From positions 1 through 39,886 of the forward strand of contig CAINFC010000248.1 of NCBI GenBank assembly GCA_903847975.1: 39,886 nucleotides of DNA, in the 5' to 3' direction. A program made the position numbers and the translations under genes. Positions 31,455 to 39,462 of this stretch are shown here, piece by piece. This stretch comes from an uncultured Acidobacteriota bacterium. Its GTDB lineage: Bacteria > Acidobacteriota > UBA6911 > CAINFC01. The number at the start of each line of letters is the position of its first letter. The stretch's first letter is position 1. The notes below the pieces were generated by a model. The model saw only the letters and a list, made by a program, of their open reading frames with translations, did not search any database and had not been told where the DNA came from.

Positions 31455-32762
31455 ATGAAAAAGGTCCTGCCTGGAACCGCAATCCTGGCGCTCGCCGGCG
31501 GATTTCTCCTGTCGCTACTGGCGCCGGCCAGGCCGGCGCCAGTAGCCGAGGGGGCGCGCCTGGTCGCCTCCCGGCAGAGCGGCTGGCCGCAATTCCGCGG
31601 CCCGCGGCGCGATGGAGTCAGTGAAGAAAAGGGCCTGCTTCCGCGGTGGCCTGAATCCGGCCCTCCGGTGCTCTGGGCCGCCCGGGGCATCGGCAGCGGG
31701 TATTCTTCTCCGGTCATTTCCGGCGACCGCATGATCATTACCGGAGATCAGCAGGACCAGCTGATCCTGACCGCGCTGGACCGAAGCGGTAAGGTCCTCT
31801 GGACCGCCGCCAACGGCTCCGCCTGGAAGGGATCCTATCCCGGAGCCCGAGCCAGTGCGGCTCTGAGCGGGAACCGCATCTATCATCTCAATGCCCATGG
31901 CCGCATCGCCTGCCTGGACCGCGATACCGGACGGGAGATCTGGTCGCTGGACGTGCTGAATAAATTCGGCGGATCCAACCTGACCTGGGCCATCAGCGAA
32001 TGCCTGCTGGTGGACGAAAAGGCCGTCTATGTGACCGCCGGCGGGAAGGAAGGTCTGGTGGCGGCTCTGGATAAAAATACCGGCGCCACGCTATGGAAAA
32101 GCGCTCCGCTCCACGACCCGGTCCGGGACCGGGCGCTGGAGAGCGCCGGCTATGCCTCCCCCATTCTCGTCGAATACGGAGGCCGGCGGCTCCTGATCGG
32201 CGCTTCCCTGAATCACCTTTTCTGCGTGGATGCCGACCGCGGAGTGCTGCAGTGGACCCAAGCCCTGCACACCACCTACTCCGTGCTCACCATGACGCCG
32301 GTTCTGGTGGGGGATGCCGTTTTTATGACCGCTCCTTATGCCGGCGGAGGAAGACTTTGGAGGCTCAAGCCCGGAACAACGGTCGCGGTGGAGGAAGTCT
32401 GGCGCACCGAACTGGACACCTGCCAGGGGGGAGTGGTTTTCCAGGGCGGGCGCCTGTTCGGATCCTTTTACCTGGGACGCAAAGGCTTTGCAGCGGTGGA
32501 TGCCGCCACGGGCGCTGTTCTTTTTCAGGCTGCGGAATGGATCAAGGGCTCATCGGTCTGGGCCGACGGCCGGTTTTATACCCTGGGGGAAAACGGGTGG
32601 ATGTACCTTCTGGAGCCCGGATCCGGTTCCTTCCAGATCATGGGCAAATTCCGGCTGCCGGAGATGCGGACTCAGGACGCCTGGGCCCACCCGGCGATTC
32701 TGGACGGCCGTCTGTATCTCCGCTACCATGACACTTTGACCTGCTACGATATTCGTCGCTGA
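31455..32762 (+). CDS. Secreted PQQ-like beta-propeller protein
   Basis: A 435-aa protein with a signal peptide (MKKVLPGTAILALAGGFLLSLLAPARP) and an eight-bladed-propeller-type domain: WPQFRGPRRDGVS near the start, as in many PQQ_2 proteins, and repeats such as LTALDRSGKVLWTA, IACLDRDTGREIWSL, VAALDKNTGATLWKS, LFCVDADRGVLQWTQ and FAAVDAATGAVLF. GGGAGG lies 7 nt before the ATG at 31455; an upstream ATG (31398) overlapping the previous stop gives a charged N-terminus that spoils the signal peptide. There is no clear PQQ-dehydrogenase active site, so a scaffold or sugar-binding role is likely. Codons near 20-31 form a 33-bp palindrome. Confidence 0.88.
   Translation: MKKVLPGTAILALAGGFLLSLLAPARPAPVAEGARLVASRQSGWPQFRGPRRDGVSEEKGLLPRWPESGPPVLWAARGIGSGYSSPVISGDRMIITGDQQDQLILTALDRSGKVLWTAANGSAWKGSYPGARASAALSGNRIYHLNAHGRIACLDRDTGREIWSLDVLNKFGGSNLTWAISECLLVDEKAVYVTAGGKEGLVAALDKNTGATLWKSAPLHDPVRDRALESAGYASPILVEYGGRRLLIGASLNHLFCVDADRGVLQWTQALHTTYSVLTMTPVLVGDAVFMTAPYAGGGRLWRLKPGTTVAVEEVWRTELDTCQGGVVFQGGRLFGSFYLGRKGFAAVDAATGAVLFQAAEWIKGSSVWADGRFYTLGENGWMYLLEPGSGSFQIMGKFRLPEMRTQDAWAHPAILDGRLYLRYHDTLTCYDIRR
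31514..31546. repeat. 33-bp perfect palindrome inside the PQQ-like gene
   Basis: GCTACTGGCGCCGGCC (31514-31529) and GGCCGGCGCCAGTAGC (31531-31546) are perfect 16-bp inverted arms around a single A. It encodes the end of the signal peptide, about 60 nt after the start codon, where a strong mRNA hairpin would be unusual. Confidence 0.85.
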
Positions 32763-32873
32763 AAAGCGAGACGCCCGGACCAGCCGTTCCTGCTCCGGTC
32801 CCTGCCCTTCGCGAACCCATCAAAAAGACAGAACCGGGATAAAGTCACCCTCTCCTTTCGACAAGCCCTTCCG

Positions 32874-32951
32874 CTTTTCTTCCCGCTCTTCTTTTCTTCC
32901 TGTGAGCCTTTTCTTTTCACAGGAAGACGGGAAGATCAGGAGGGAAGAAAG
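32874..32951. repeat. GGAAGACGGGAAG hairpin repeat, copy 5
   Basis: Left arm 32874-32907 (CTTCCCG, TTCTTCCTGTGA) and right arm 32914-32951 (TCACAGGAAGACGGGAAG, then ATCAGG and GGAAGAAAG). It starts 112 bp after the PQQ-like gene. The right arm matches copy 2 at 6501-6535 almost base for base. Confidence 0.7.
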
Positions 32952-33008
32952 AAGCGATCACCCCATTTCGGATAGGGAGACAAAGAAAAGGAATGTGCAA
33001 AAAGCCGT

Positions 33009-33041
33009 GTGCCACGCAAGCTTGAACTCCATACAGATTTC
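33009..33041 (-). repeat. 33-bp dispersed module, copy 2
   Basis: The reverse complement of this stretch matches 6056-6088 at 30 of 33 positions (GAAATCTGT.TGGAGTTCAA). It lies between a hairpin repeat and the 228-bp repeats. No gene is seen. Confidence 0.65.
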
Positions 33042-33106
33042 GTTTGTGAGATTGTTCGGGGTTGGATCTCGACTTTTTTCAAAGCCACCGAAGGAAATGG
33101 CTTCGG

Positions 33107-33334
33107 ATCGTAGCACGGGGTTGGCGCACTTCGCGCCTACCCCGGGTAGGAACACCCGTTCGCGTCAACCCTGAAAGGGTTGCGCAAATTCCAGCCATGC
33201 CAGCGGTTTGCGCAGCCCTTTCAGGGCTGGCTTTAAACAAATCCGCCTACCCGGGGTAGCGCCTTTGCGGCGCAACCCCGGGCTGTGATCCGGAACCCCT
33301 TTCGGGGTTCCAGAATATGGCTTCGAAAAAATCG
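33107..33334. repeat. 228-bp palindrome-rich direct repeat, copy 1
   Basis: Nearly identical to 33366-33593 (3 mismatches in 228), with a period of 259 bp. Inside are the short palindromes AGCCCTTTCAGGGCT and GGAACCCCTTTCGGGGTTCC, and CCTACCCGGGGTAGCGCC. Open frames in it are repeat translations, not genes. The spacer 32763-33749 contains no gene. Confidence 0.9.
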
Positions 33335-33365
33335 AGTTCGGGCGGATGCCCTGAAGGGGTTTCGC

Positions 33366-33593
33366 ATCGTAGCACGGGGTTGGCGCACTTCGCGCCTACC
33401 CCGGGTAGGAACACCCGTTCGCGTCAACCCTGAAAGGGTGGCGCAAATTCCAGCCATGCCAGCGGTTTGCGCAGCCCTTTCAGGGCTGGCTTTAAACAAA
33501 TCCGTCTACCCGGGGTAGCGCCTTTGCGGCGCAACCCCGGGCTGTGATCCGGAACCCCTTTCGGGGTTCCAGACTATGGCTTCGAAAAAATCG
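33366..33593. repeat. 228-bp palindrome-rich direct repeat, copy 2
   Basis: Second tandem copy, separated from the first by 31 bp. It differs from copy 1 at one position near each of the ends of the AGGGT, TCCGC and CCAGA segments. A partial third copy is at 1-76. Confidence 0.9.
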
Positions 33594-33599
33594 TTCTTT

Positions 33600-33630
33600 C
33601 GTCCGGTTCTGCCGTCCCGACGGGACTTGG
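33600..33630. repeat. Single end of the 153-bp MITE-like family
   Basis: GGTTCTGCCGTCCC followed by GACGGGACTTGG matches the left end of the element at 180-332. No partner end is visible within 150 bp, so this is a solo or decayed end. Confidence 0.55.
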
Positions 33631-33749
33631 AATACCTCCGACCCAACCCGGCAACTGATTGCCGGATTGAGGTCGGACAATGATCAGGCCCCGTGGCGGC
33701 ACCGGAAACGATCCGGTAAAAGAAAACCGGAGTCCGGTGTGCCCGGTAA

Positions 33750-34841
33750 CTACTTTTCCGGCTGGCTCTTGAACTTCTGAACGAATTCGGCGGTCAGATC
33801 GATGTACCGGTACCCGTCCTCGAATGTGGCTTCGATGTGGCTGAATTCCGCCAGCTCATTGAAGGTGCTGATATGCAGCCAGTCGGGCCGGGAGGCCATG
33901 GCCGCTTCGAAGGTCCCGCGATAATAAGCCCCCACGGGATCATCCGGGTAGCGGACCCCGAACTTGGTGCGGTCCTTCCATCCGGCTCCGAGAAAGCCTC
34001 CCTTGGCGGTCTTGCGACCGGGGTTGCGGGTTTCGTCATACCCCGGGGAAATGGTGGCATGGTGCTGGGCCGGCTTGCCGTCCCGGAACCCCGCCAGGCG
34101 GTTGTACTCGTCGATGTGGCCGCGCATGGTCTTCATGAAATCCGCCAGCAGGCAGTCTTCCACATCCACCAGGGTGTATTCCTCCAGGCTGCGGAAGGGC
34201 CCCAGATACTCCCTCCCTTTTCCTCCCTGGTAGCTGCCGGACATGATGGGAAAGGCTTTGACCCCCCTTTTCTCCAGGCGGTCGAAAACGCCCAGCCATT
34301 CGGCGGGAGTATGCCCCCAGGCGGTCCAGACCATGACGACGGGACATCCGTCCACCTTGAGCATGGCAGGGTGATCCTTATAGCGGCCGAAGAAGTAGGC
34401 CAGATCGTGATCCACCTCCTCCAGCGGAAACCGCCCGTGCTCGTAGTCCACGGTGATCCGGAGGTTATGGGCGGCAGCTTTCTGAAAAATGGTATCCAGG
34501 ACCTGGTTGAAGCCGTTGGGTTTGGTCTGATAGGACCAGGAGACCGCCAGGGCGTCGATGCGGGCCCGGTTCATCTGCTGCATATGTTTTTCGATGATGG
34601 TCGGGTCCCAGGAATTGTAGGCTCCCACCAGGGGATGCAGCCCGGCCAGCCCCTCGCGGCGCCCGCCTTCCGCGGCGCTCTTGATCCAGTTGTCTTCGCT
34701 GAACCAGATGTAGTAGTAGGCCAGCACCACCTTGTCGCGGAAGGCAAATCCCTTCCCCGGATCCGCGGCCCAGCCGCCTTTCCCTCCCATATCCAGAACG
34801 AGCGCCACGGCCCACAAACACATCCACCATTTTTTATTCAT
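33750..34841 (-). CDS. Secreted GH99-like (endo-mannosidase/WbsX-type) TIM-barrel hydrolase
   Basis: A 363-aa exported protein with a short signal peptide (MNKKWWMCLWAVALVLDMGGKGGWA). The barrel begins with VVLAYYYIWFSEDNW, then HPLVGAYNSWDPTIIEKHMQQMNRARIDALAVSWS, a layout shared with GH99 and WbsX-like proteins. The end has ATISPGYDETRN, GAYYRGTFEAAMA and WLHISTFNELAEF, where a Glu of the FNE motif is a likely catalytic residue. GGAGAGG precedes the ATG. The gene follows the cupin gene by 47 nt, so they are probably cotranscribed. Action on mannan-like or other alpha-linked glycans is inference; family assignment is at the fold level. Confidence 0.78.
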   Translation of the reverse strand: MNKKWWMCLWAVALVLDMGGKGGWAADPGKGFAFRDKVVLAYYYIWFSEDNWIKSAAEGGRREGLAGLHPLVGAYNSWDPTIIEKHMQQMNRARIDALAVSWSYQTKPNGFNQVLDTIFQKAAAHNLRITVDYEHGRFPLEEVDHDLAYFFGRYKDHPAMLKVDGCPVVMVWTAWGHTPAEWLGVFDRLEKRGVKAFPIMSGSYQGGKGREYLGPFRSLEEYTLVDVEDCLLADFMKTMRGHIDEYNRLAGFRDGKPAQHHATISPGYDETRNPGRKTAKGGFLGAGWKDRTKFGVRYPDDPVGAYYRGTFEAAMASRPDWLHISTFNELAEFSHIEATFEDGYRYIDLTAEFVQKFKSQPEK

Positions 34842-34888
34842 CCGTTTTCCTCTCCTTGCTTCCCTGGCGAAATGAGGGCAACCTGCGG

Positions 34889-35227
34889 CTACTGCTGGAG
34901 GTCCTTGATCATGATCAGCAGCATCTTGAAACGTCCGACCGCATTGACGGCATGAGGAATATGAGCCGGCATGATGATGGCTTGTCCCGCAGTCAGCCGG
35001 TAAGGCTGGTGCTGAATCAGAATTTCGCCTTCCCCCTCGAGAACCTGTATCAGGGCGTCAAAGGGGGCGGTGTGCTCGCTCAGCTTCTGGCCGGCATCAA
35101 AGGCAAACAGGGTCACATTGCCCGCCTTGCGCTGGATCACCTGCCGGCTGACAATGCCGCCGGTGGCATAATCGATGCTCTCCGCGTATTGAAAGATCCG
35201 GGAATGCTCGAATTCATTGGACATCAT
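34889..35227 (-). CDS. Small cupin-domain protein
   Basis: A 112-aa single-domain RmlC-like cupin: AGQKLSEHTAPFDALIQVLEGEGEILI (cupin motif 1, with His52 and Glu64-like ligands) and PAHIPHAVNAVGRFKMLLIMI (motif 2, with HIPH). It binds a metal and probably a small ligand such as a sugar acid or amino acid. There is no signal peptide and no DNA-binding domain. AAAGGAG lies 10 nt before the first of two adjacent ATGs. It heads the operon with the GH99-like gene. Cupins of this size next to hydrolases can act as sensors or isomerases; the role here is unknown. Confidence 0.85.
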   Translation of the reverse strand: MMSNEFEHSRIFQYAESIDYATGGIVSRQVIQRKAGNVTLFAFDAGQKLSEHTAPFDALIQVLEGEGEILIQHQPYRLTAGQAIIMPAHIPHAVNAVGRFKMLLIMIKDLQQ

Positions 35228-35290
35228 AGGGCTCTTTCTCCTTTGGCAAAACAGTAAAGCAAATTTCTCTTCTCATGGAACAATACCGCA

Positions 35291-35302
35291 TTTCCATGGA
35301 AA
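35291..35302. promoter_or_regulatory. Palindrome between the divergent cupin and propeller-hydrolase genes
   Basis: TTTCCATGGAAA is a perfect 12-bp palindrome, with TCATGGAA a further half-site-like match 18 bp away (35273-35280). It is a candidate operator for the divergent pair. No confident -35/-10 pair was found on either side (a lone TAGAAT lies at 35380-35385). Confidence 0.3.
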
Positions 35303-35425
35303 GAGCACCAGGGGATTCGTGCCGGATTCCGGCATGGAGGCGTCCGCATCGGCTTTTCCGCAGCAGCCGCAAGTTGGGCTAGAATTCAACCGGAGGAATT
35401 CAATCGACTATCCACGGAGGAAGAC

Positions 35426-36892
35426 ATGAACCGAAATCCATGGTCCAGGCGCACCTTTATCGGCGCAGGAGCAGGTCTGATCGGCTTTTCATCCGCCCAG
35501 GGACCGAGTGCCGCGCCGCCCTTTCCCACCGGGGCCATCCCTACGGCCGACCTGTACCAGAGTCAGCTGTTTCTGGATGACACCTGGATCGAATCCGCCA
35601 GCCGCCTGGAGCGGGTCTGGGAAGCGGCAGAACTGTTTCCGGAGCCGGTCCTTCGACCGGAAGCTCCCTGGGAAGGGCGCCAGGTGGTGCTTTACGGATC
35701 GGTATTCCGGCTGGCAGGCGAGTGGCGCATGTACTACATGACCTACAACCCTCCCCTGCCATCCTGGTACTGCCTGGCCACCAGTCGCGACGGCATACGC
35801 TGGGAGCGACCGAACCTTGGCCGTGTGGAATTTCAGGGAAGCAAAGCCAACAATATTGTCTGGGCTCCGGGGGAAGGCGAAAGGCATGACGGCCCTTCCC
35901 TGTGCCACGACCCGGAGGACACTGCCCGCCCATTCAAAATGATGGTGCATATCTTCTCCGACACGAAAAAGCCCGCCGGACAATACGTGGCTTTCAGCCG
36001 GGACGGAATCGACTGGACGACACATCCCACAGCGGTCCTGACCAGCACCGGGGATCGCACCAACCTTCTTTCCGGCCGGGACCACCGGGGGAAGTTCGTT
36101 GCCTACCTTCGCCATCGCGATATGATGAAAACCCAGCGGGCCCGAACCATCTGGTGGAGCGAGAGCGAAGACTTTTTCCGCTGGTCCGAGCCGGAGCTGC
36201 TGCTCAAGCCGGACTGGCTGGACGACGCCAATACGGAGCTTTACGGGATGTGCGGGTTTCGCCATGCTGGGCTTTATCTCGGCCTGCTGGAGCGCTGGTA
36301 CGGGAACCCGGACGTGGTGGAAGTGCAGGTGGCCTGGAGCCGGGATGGAAGGCAGTGGCAGCGCCCGGAAAAGCGCTCTGCCTTTATCGAGCCCAGGTTC
36401 CCCTGGAACCGGCGATGGAACAGCTGTGCCGGAACGCCCCCCATCCGCGAAGGAAACCAGCTCTGGTTTTATTTCGGAGGTCGCAGCGCCGCGCACGGCA
36501 AGGAAAACCCTCAATCGTACGGGGCCGTCGGACTCGCTACCCTGACGGCAGACCGGTTCGCCGCCATCCGCGCGGATTTCAAAGAAGGGGAGCTGCTCAC
36601 CCGGCCGATGCTTTGGCCAGAGGGGGATCTGGTCCTCAACGCCACCCTCCAGCGCTACCCTCAAAGCCACCCTTCTTCCGGAGGAGGACGCATCTCCATC
36701 GAAGTGCGGGATGAAAGCAACCGGCCCCTGGAGGCCTGGAGCGGCTCCCGCCGCGCGGAGCACACCTCCAGCCGGCCGGGGGCCAAAGTCGTCTGGCCCG
36801 AAGGCCGGTCGCTGCGCGAAATGGCCGGCAGGCAGATCCGCCTGGCATTCCTGCTGCAGGACGCCCGGCTATACTCGTTTCAGTGCGGGTAG
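35426..36892 (+). CDS. Tat-exported GH32/43-like five-bladed-propeller protein
   Basis: A 488-aa exported protein with a Tat signal (SRRTFIGAGAGLIGFSSAQ, Arg8-Arg9). The mature part begins SQLFLDDTWIESASRLERVW, a pattern common in exported GH32/43-type propeller proteins of environmental bacteria. It then reads WRMYYMTY, YCLATSRDGIRWERP, QYVAFSRDGIDWTTHP, WSESEDFFRWSEPELLL and VAWSRDGRQWQRPEKR, the SxDGxxW strands of a five-bladed furanosidase-like fold. A C-terminal beta domain follows (about 390-488). AGGAGG lies 6 nt before the ATG. Catalytic acids cannot be assigned without alignment. It ends 7 bp from the convergent ligase gene. Confidence 0.8.
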   Translation: MNRNPWSRRTFIGAGAGLIGFSSAQGPSAAPPFPTGAIPTADLYQSQLFLDDTWIESASRLERVWEAAELFPEPVLRPEAPWEGRQVVLYGSVFRLAGEWRMYYMTYNPPLPSWYCLATSRDGIRWERPNLGRVEFQGSKANNIVWAPGEGERHDGPSLCHDPEDTARPFKMMVHIFSDTKKPAGQYVAFSRDGIDWTTHPTAVLTSTGDRTNLLSGRDHRGKFVAYLRHRDMMKTQRARTIWWSESEDFFRWSEPELLLKPDWLDDANTELYGMCGFRHAGLYLGLLERWYGNPDVVEVQVAWSRDGRQWQRPEKRSAFIEPRFPWNRRWNSCAGTPPIREGNQLWFYFGGRSAAHGKENPQSYGAVGLATLTADRFAAIRADFKEGELLTRPMLWPEGDLVLNATLQRYPQSHPSSGGGRISIEVRDESNRPLEAWSGSRRAEHTSSRPGAKVVWPEGRSLREMAGRQIRLAFLLQDARLYSFQCG

Positions 36893-36899
36893 GGGCGGA

Positions 36900-38162
36900 T
36901 CAGGCCCCGCAAGGACCAGCCGGGCTCGCGGGCGCTTCGGCCTTCGGCAAAAAGGCATAAGGAGCAGCAAGGGTAAACAGGAACAGCGTCAGAACCTCGG
37001 AATCGCCGAAGTTATACTCGAAGCAGCCGGCGGCCAGCAGCGCGAAACAGCAGCCCAGCGAAGCGCTGGCCGCAAAGAGAGCCTCGCGCGGCTCCTGGCG
37101 GGCGGCATCGGACAGGGCCTGCCGAGCCGCGGTGCGGTAAGCACACCAGGCATCCCAGACCATCCGGGCCAGGAGCCAGAGCCAGAGGGCCAGCCCGGGT
37201 AAACCGCGCTCGGCGGCAAGCTGCAGGAAATTGTTGTGCATGTGCTGATACATCCAGTCGGGGAATTCCTGGGTGCCCCGGTACCGCAAGGCTTCCACAT
37301 TCACGTTTTTAGGACCGACTCCGAACCACGGATTGTCCTTGATCAGCCGCAGGCTGGTCTCGAACAGCTCGATTCGGTTGCGGGTATTGTCGTCGCTGAC
37401 ATCCAGACCGCTTCGCAGTCGGTCCCGGACCTTCCCCGGAGAAACGGCCAGCATCAGAACCAGGATCAGGCTCAGCCCCCAGATGGCCTGCGGTCGGGTC
37501 AGCAGCAGAACCACTACCAGTCCCACCACCGCTCCGAACCAGGCGTTTCGGGTCAGAGAGAGCGTCAGGGAAAGGATCAGCATCAGCCCCAGGGGAAGCG
37601 ACCAGGCGGCTTTTCCGAACCCGATGCACATGATATAGGCGGAAAGGGCCACCAGGACCAGCATCAGCAGCCCGGAATAGCTCATCCAGTGGCTCATGAA
37701 TCCGGAAATCCGGTGAAGAAGATTGCGGTGAGGATCGGCGAGATACTGCAGAATGCCGGCTGCCCCGGCCACCGCGGCCACCGCAAAAATCAGCCGGTAG
37801 GCCCAAAGGATGCGGGTCGGCCCCCTGCCGATCCAGGGAACCAGAAACAGGATCAGGAAAAGAAAGAACTTCCGCACGATTCCCAGGCCCAGCAGGGGAT
37901 CGGAGGATACCAGGGCGGCAAGAACGGTCCAGCCGAAAAAGAGGAGCAGAGGCATCAGAAACGGAAGCCGGATCCGCTCCGTGAGCCGACCGGAACCGCC
38001 CGTAAAAAGTGCAGCCAGGAGCGCTATTCCCAGCAGGACCTGGGAGGCGGCAATGGAAATCATGGCCAGGGCAACAGATCCCGCCAGGGCCAGGAAGGCG
38101 ATACGGAAAGAACCGCCCGGCAGCGATTCCGGCAGCCGAGGGGTTCGCAGTTTAAACACCAC
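36900..38162 (-). CDS. O-antigen ligase/polymerase-type membrane protein (Wzy_C/WaaL family)
   Basis: A 420-aa protein with about twelve transmembrane segments. The characteristic large periplasmic loop (about 250-335) contains NRIELFETSLRLIKDNPWFGVGPKNV ... HMHNNFLQLAAERGLPGLALW, the Wzy_C signature with the functional Arg and His residues, and an upstream SLTRNAWFG. It joins polysaccharide repeat units or attaches them to a lipid anchor at the outer face of the inner membrane. Its start lies 11 nt inside the end of the glycosyltransferase gene, so the two are coupled. Confidence 0.9.
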   Translation of the reverse strand: MVFKLRTPRLPESLPGGSFRIAFLALAGSVALAMISIAASQVLLGIALLAALFTGGSGRLTERIRLPFLMPLLLFFGWTVLAALVSSDPLLGLGIVRKFFLFLILFLVPWIGRGPTRILWAYRLIFAVAAVAGAAGILQYLADPHRNLLHRISGFMSHWMSYSGLLMLVLVALSAYIMCIGFGKAAWSLPLGLMLILSLTLSLTRNAWFGAVVGLVVVLLLTRPQAIWGLSLILVLMLAVSPGKVRDRLRSGLDVSDDNTRNRIELFETSLRLIKDNPWFGVGPKNVNVEALRYRGTQEFPDWMYQHMHNNFLQLAAERGLPGLALWLWLLARMVWDAWCAYRTAARQALSDAARQEPREALFAASASLGCCFALLAAGCFEYNFGDSEVLTLFLFTLAAPYAFLPKAEAPASPAGPCGA

Positions 38163-39300
38163 TACTCCTCAGGAGCCCGGTTTTTCTTCTGAGCAGAGCC
38201 TGGCAGAGCTCCTCGGTTTCCGTGATTTTTCTTGCCAGGGTGAACCGCTCTTCCATTCGCCGCCGGTTGTTCTGCCCCATCCGGAAAGCCTCCTCCGGAT
38301 GTTCCGCCATCCAGACCAGGCCGTCCGCCAGAGCGCGGGGGTTTCCCGGAGGAACCAGGATGCCGTGGTCGGCGGAATGAATCAGTTCCGGAATCCCGCC
38401 GACCTGGGTGGCCACCACAGGCAAGCCTGCTGCCATAGCCGAAAGGATGGCGGAGGAGAGCCCCTCGGACAGGCTGGGCAAAACGAAGGCATCCATCCGG
38501 CCAAGAAAGTCGATCGGTTTGTTTTGAAAGCCGACAAAGGAAAAACATCCGTCGAGGTTCCGCGAACGCACCCGCTCTTCCAGATCCCGGCGGCACTGGC
38601 CGTCACCGACAATCAAAAAACGTATTCGGGAGGTCACCTCTGGAATGAGGGCAGCAGCGTCGATCAGATAGGAGATTCCTTTTTCCGGGCTAAGGTGGGC
38701 CAGGGTTCCAAACACCATCGGCCCGTCGGCAGGAAGGGGCCGGGGCCGAGCCAGGGGCTCATAAGCGGTCAGGTCCATTCCCTCATAAATGGTGAAGATC
38801 CGCGAGTCCGGCACGCCTCCTTTGCGCAATTGGTCCCGGATCGATTCCGAAATCGCGATGATGCCGTCGATGCCCCAGCTGTATTTCAGGCGAGTGACCG
38901 GATTCCTCCGCAGGGGGAAACTGACCCGGCGAAAGATAATCCTTACCGGAACGGAGGTCAGTGCCGCCGCCACGATACCCGGCAGAATCGGCTTAGGGGT
39001 GTTAAAAGCGATCACATCGGGCCGCACCTGGCGCATAATCCGGAGCAGGTGCAGAAAGTCTCCGATCCCGCCCAGCCGGCGCAAGGAAACCGGGTAGACC
39101 CGGGCCCCGATGGCTCGGGCACGCTCCTCCAGGAGCGCCCCCGGGGGACACGTCAGATGAATTCTGTGCCCTCTGGAAAGCAGTCCCGGTAAAAGTGTCA
39201 GAAGCTGGTCCTGTCCTCCGCGCCAGACCCGCTCGGAATCGACGAAAAGAAATGAAATCATGGAATCGGCTGCTCCGGACACAACCGGACTCTCCTCCAT
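38152..39300 (-). CDS. GT4-family glycosyltransferase
   Basis: A 382-aa GT-B enzyme. The N-terminal Rossmann-like half has WRGGQDQLLTLLPGLLSRGHRIHLTCPPG. The C-terminal nucleotide-sugar half has FGTLAHLSPEKGISYLIDAA, FLIVGDGQCRRDLE, FVGFQNKPIDFLGRMDAFVLPSLSEGLSSAILSAMAAGLPVVAT and GGIPELI, including the EGLS (EX7E-type) region. I chose ATG 39300, with GGGAGGGAG before it; the frame continues upstream only to a TTG at 39357. An ATG at 39261 is also possible. It probably builds a surface polysaccharide together with the ligase gene. Confidence 0.9.
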   Translation of the reverse strand: MEESPVVSGAADSMISFLFVDSERVWRGGQDQLLTLLPGLLSRGHRIHLTCPPGALLEERARAIGARVYPVSLRRLGGIGDFLHLLRIMRQVRPDVIAFNTPKPILPGIVAAALTSVPVRIIFRRVSFPLRRNPVTRLKYSWGIDGIIAISESIRDQLRKGGVPDSRIFTIYEGMDLTAYEPLARPRPLPADGPMVFGTLAHLSPEKGISYLIDAAALIPEVTSRIRFLIVGDGQCRRDLEERVRSRNLDGCFSFVGFQNKPIDFLGRMDAFVLPSLSEGLSSAILSAMAAGLPVVATQVGGIPELIHSADHGILVPPGNPRALADGLVWMAEHPEEAFRMGQNNRRRMEERFTLARKITETEELCQALLRRKTGLLRSSGV

Positions 39301-39392
39301 CGGACTCTCCCTCCCCCAATCACCTTTCGATGGCTTCTCACCGTATGATGTTATCAAAACAGCCTGGCAAATAAAAAAATTGTTTGGCGTCG

Positions 39393-39401
39393 CCCCCCCC
39401 C
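39393..39401. repeat. C9 homopolymer upstream of the glycosyltransferase operon
   Basis: Nine consecutive C (G on the coding strand) about 92 bp before the glycosyltransferase start, next to an A7 run (39374-39380). Such tracts can vary in length by slippage. The rest of 39301-39427 holds nothing else I can support. Confidence 0.5.
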
Positions 39402-39427
39402 TGACGGTTGGAGATTTGGCGCACCGC

Positions 39428-39456
39428 TTGACTCCTTTTGGCGCTCTTTCTAGAAT
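39428..39456 (+). promoter_or_regulatory. Strong promoter pointing into the back of the insertion sequence
   Basis: TTGACT (39428-39433), 17-bp spacer, TAGAAT (39451-39456), each 5 of 6 to consensus. The predicted start, 39463, is the A of an ATG. The only reading frame from there is 28 codons (see 39463-39549). Confidence 0.6.
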
Positions 39457-39462
39457 CTCTGC

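Noticed and set aside
33062-33518. Two similar open frames (65-77 codons) with repeated protein sequence
   Set aside because: Both are translations of the 228-bp direct repeat and share its non-coding palindromes.
33107-33593. CRISPR array
   Set aside because: Only two units, 228 bp each with one 31-bp gap; no short regular repeats and no cas genes.
37810-39192. 460-codon plus-strand open frame
   Set aside because: Antisense to the O-antigen ligase and glycosyltransferase; no motifs.
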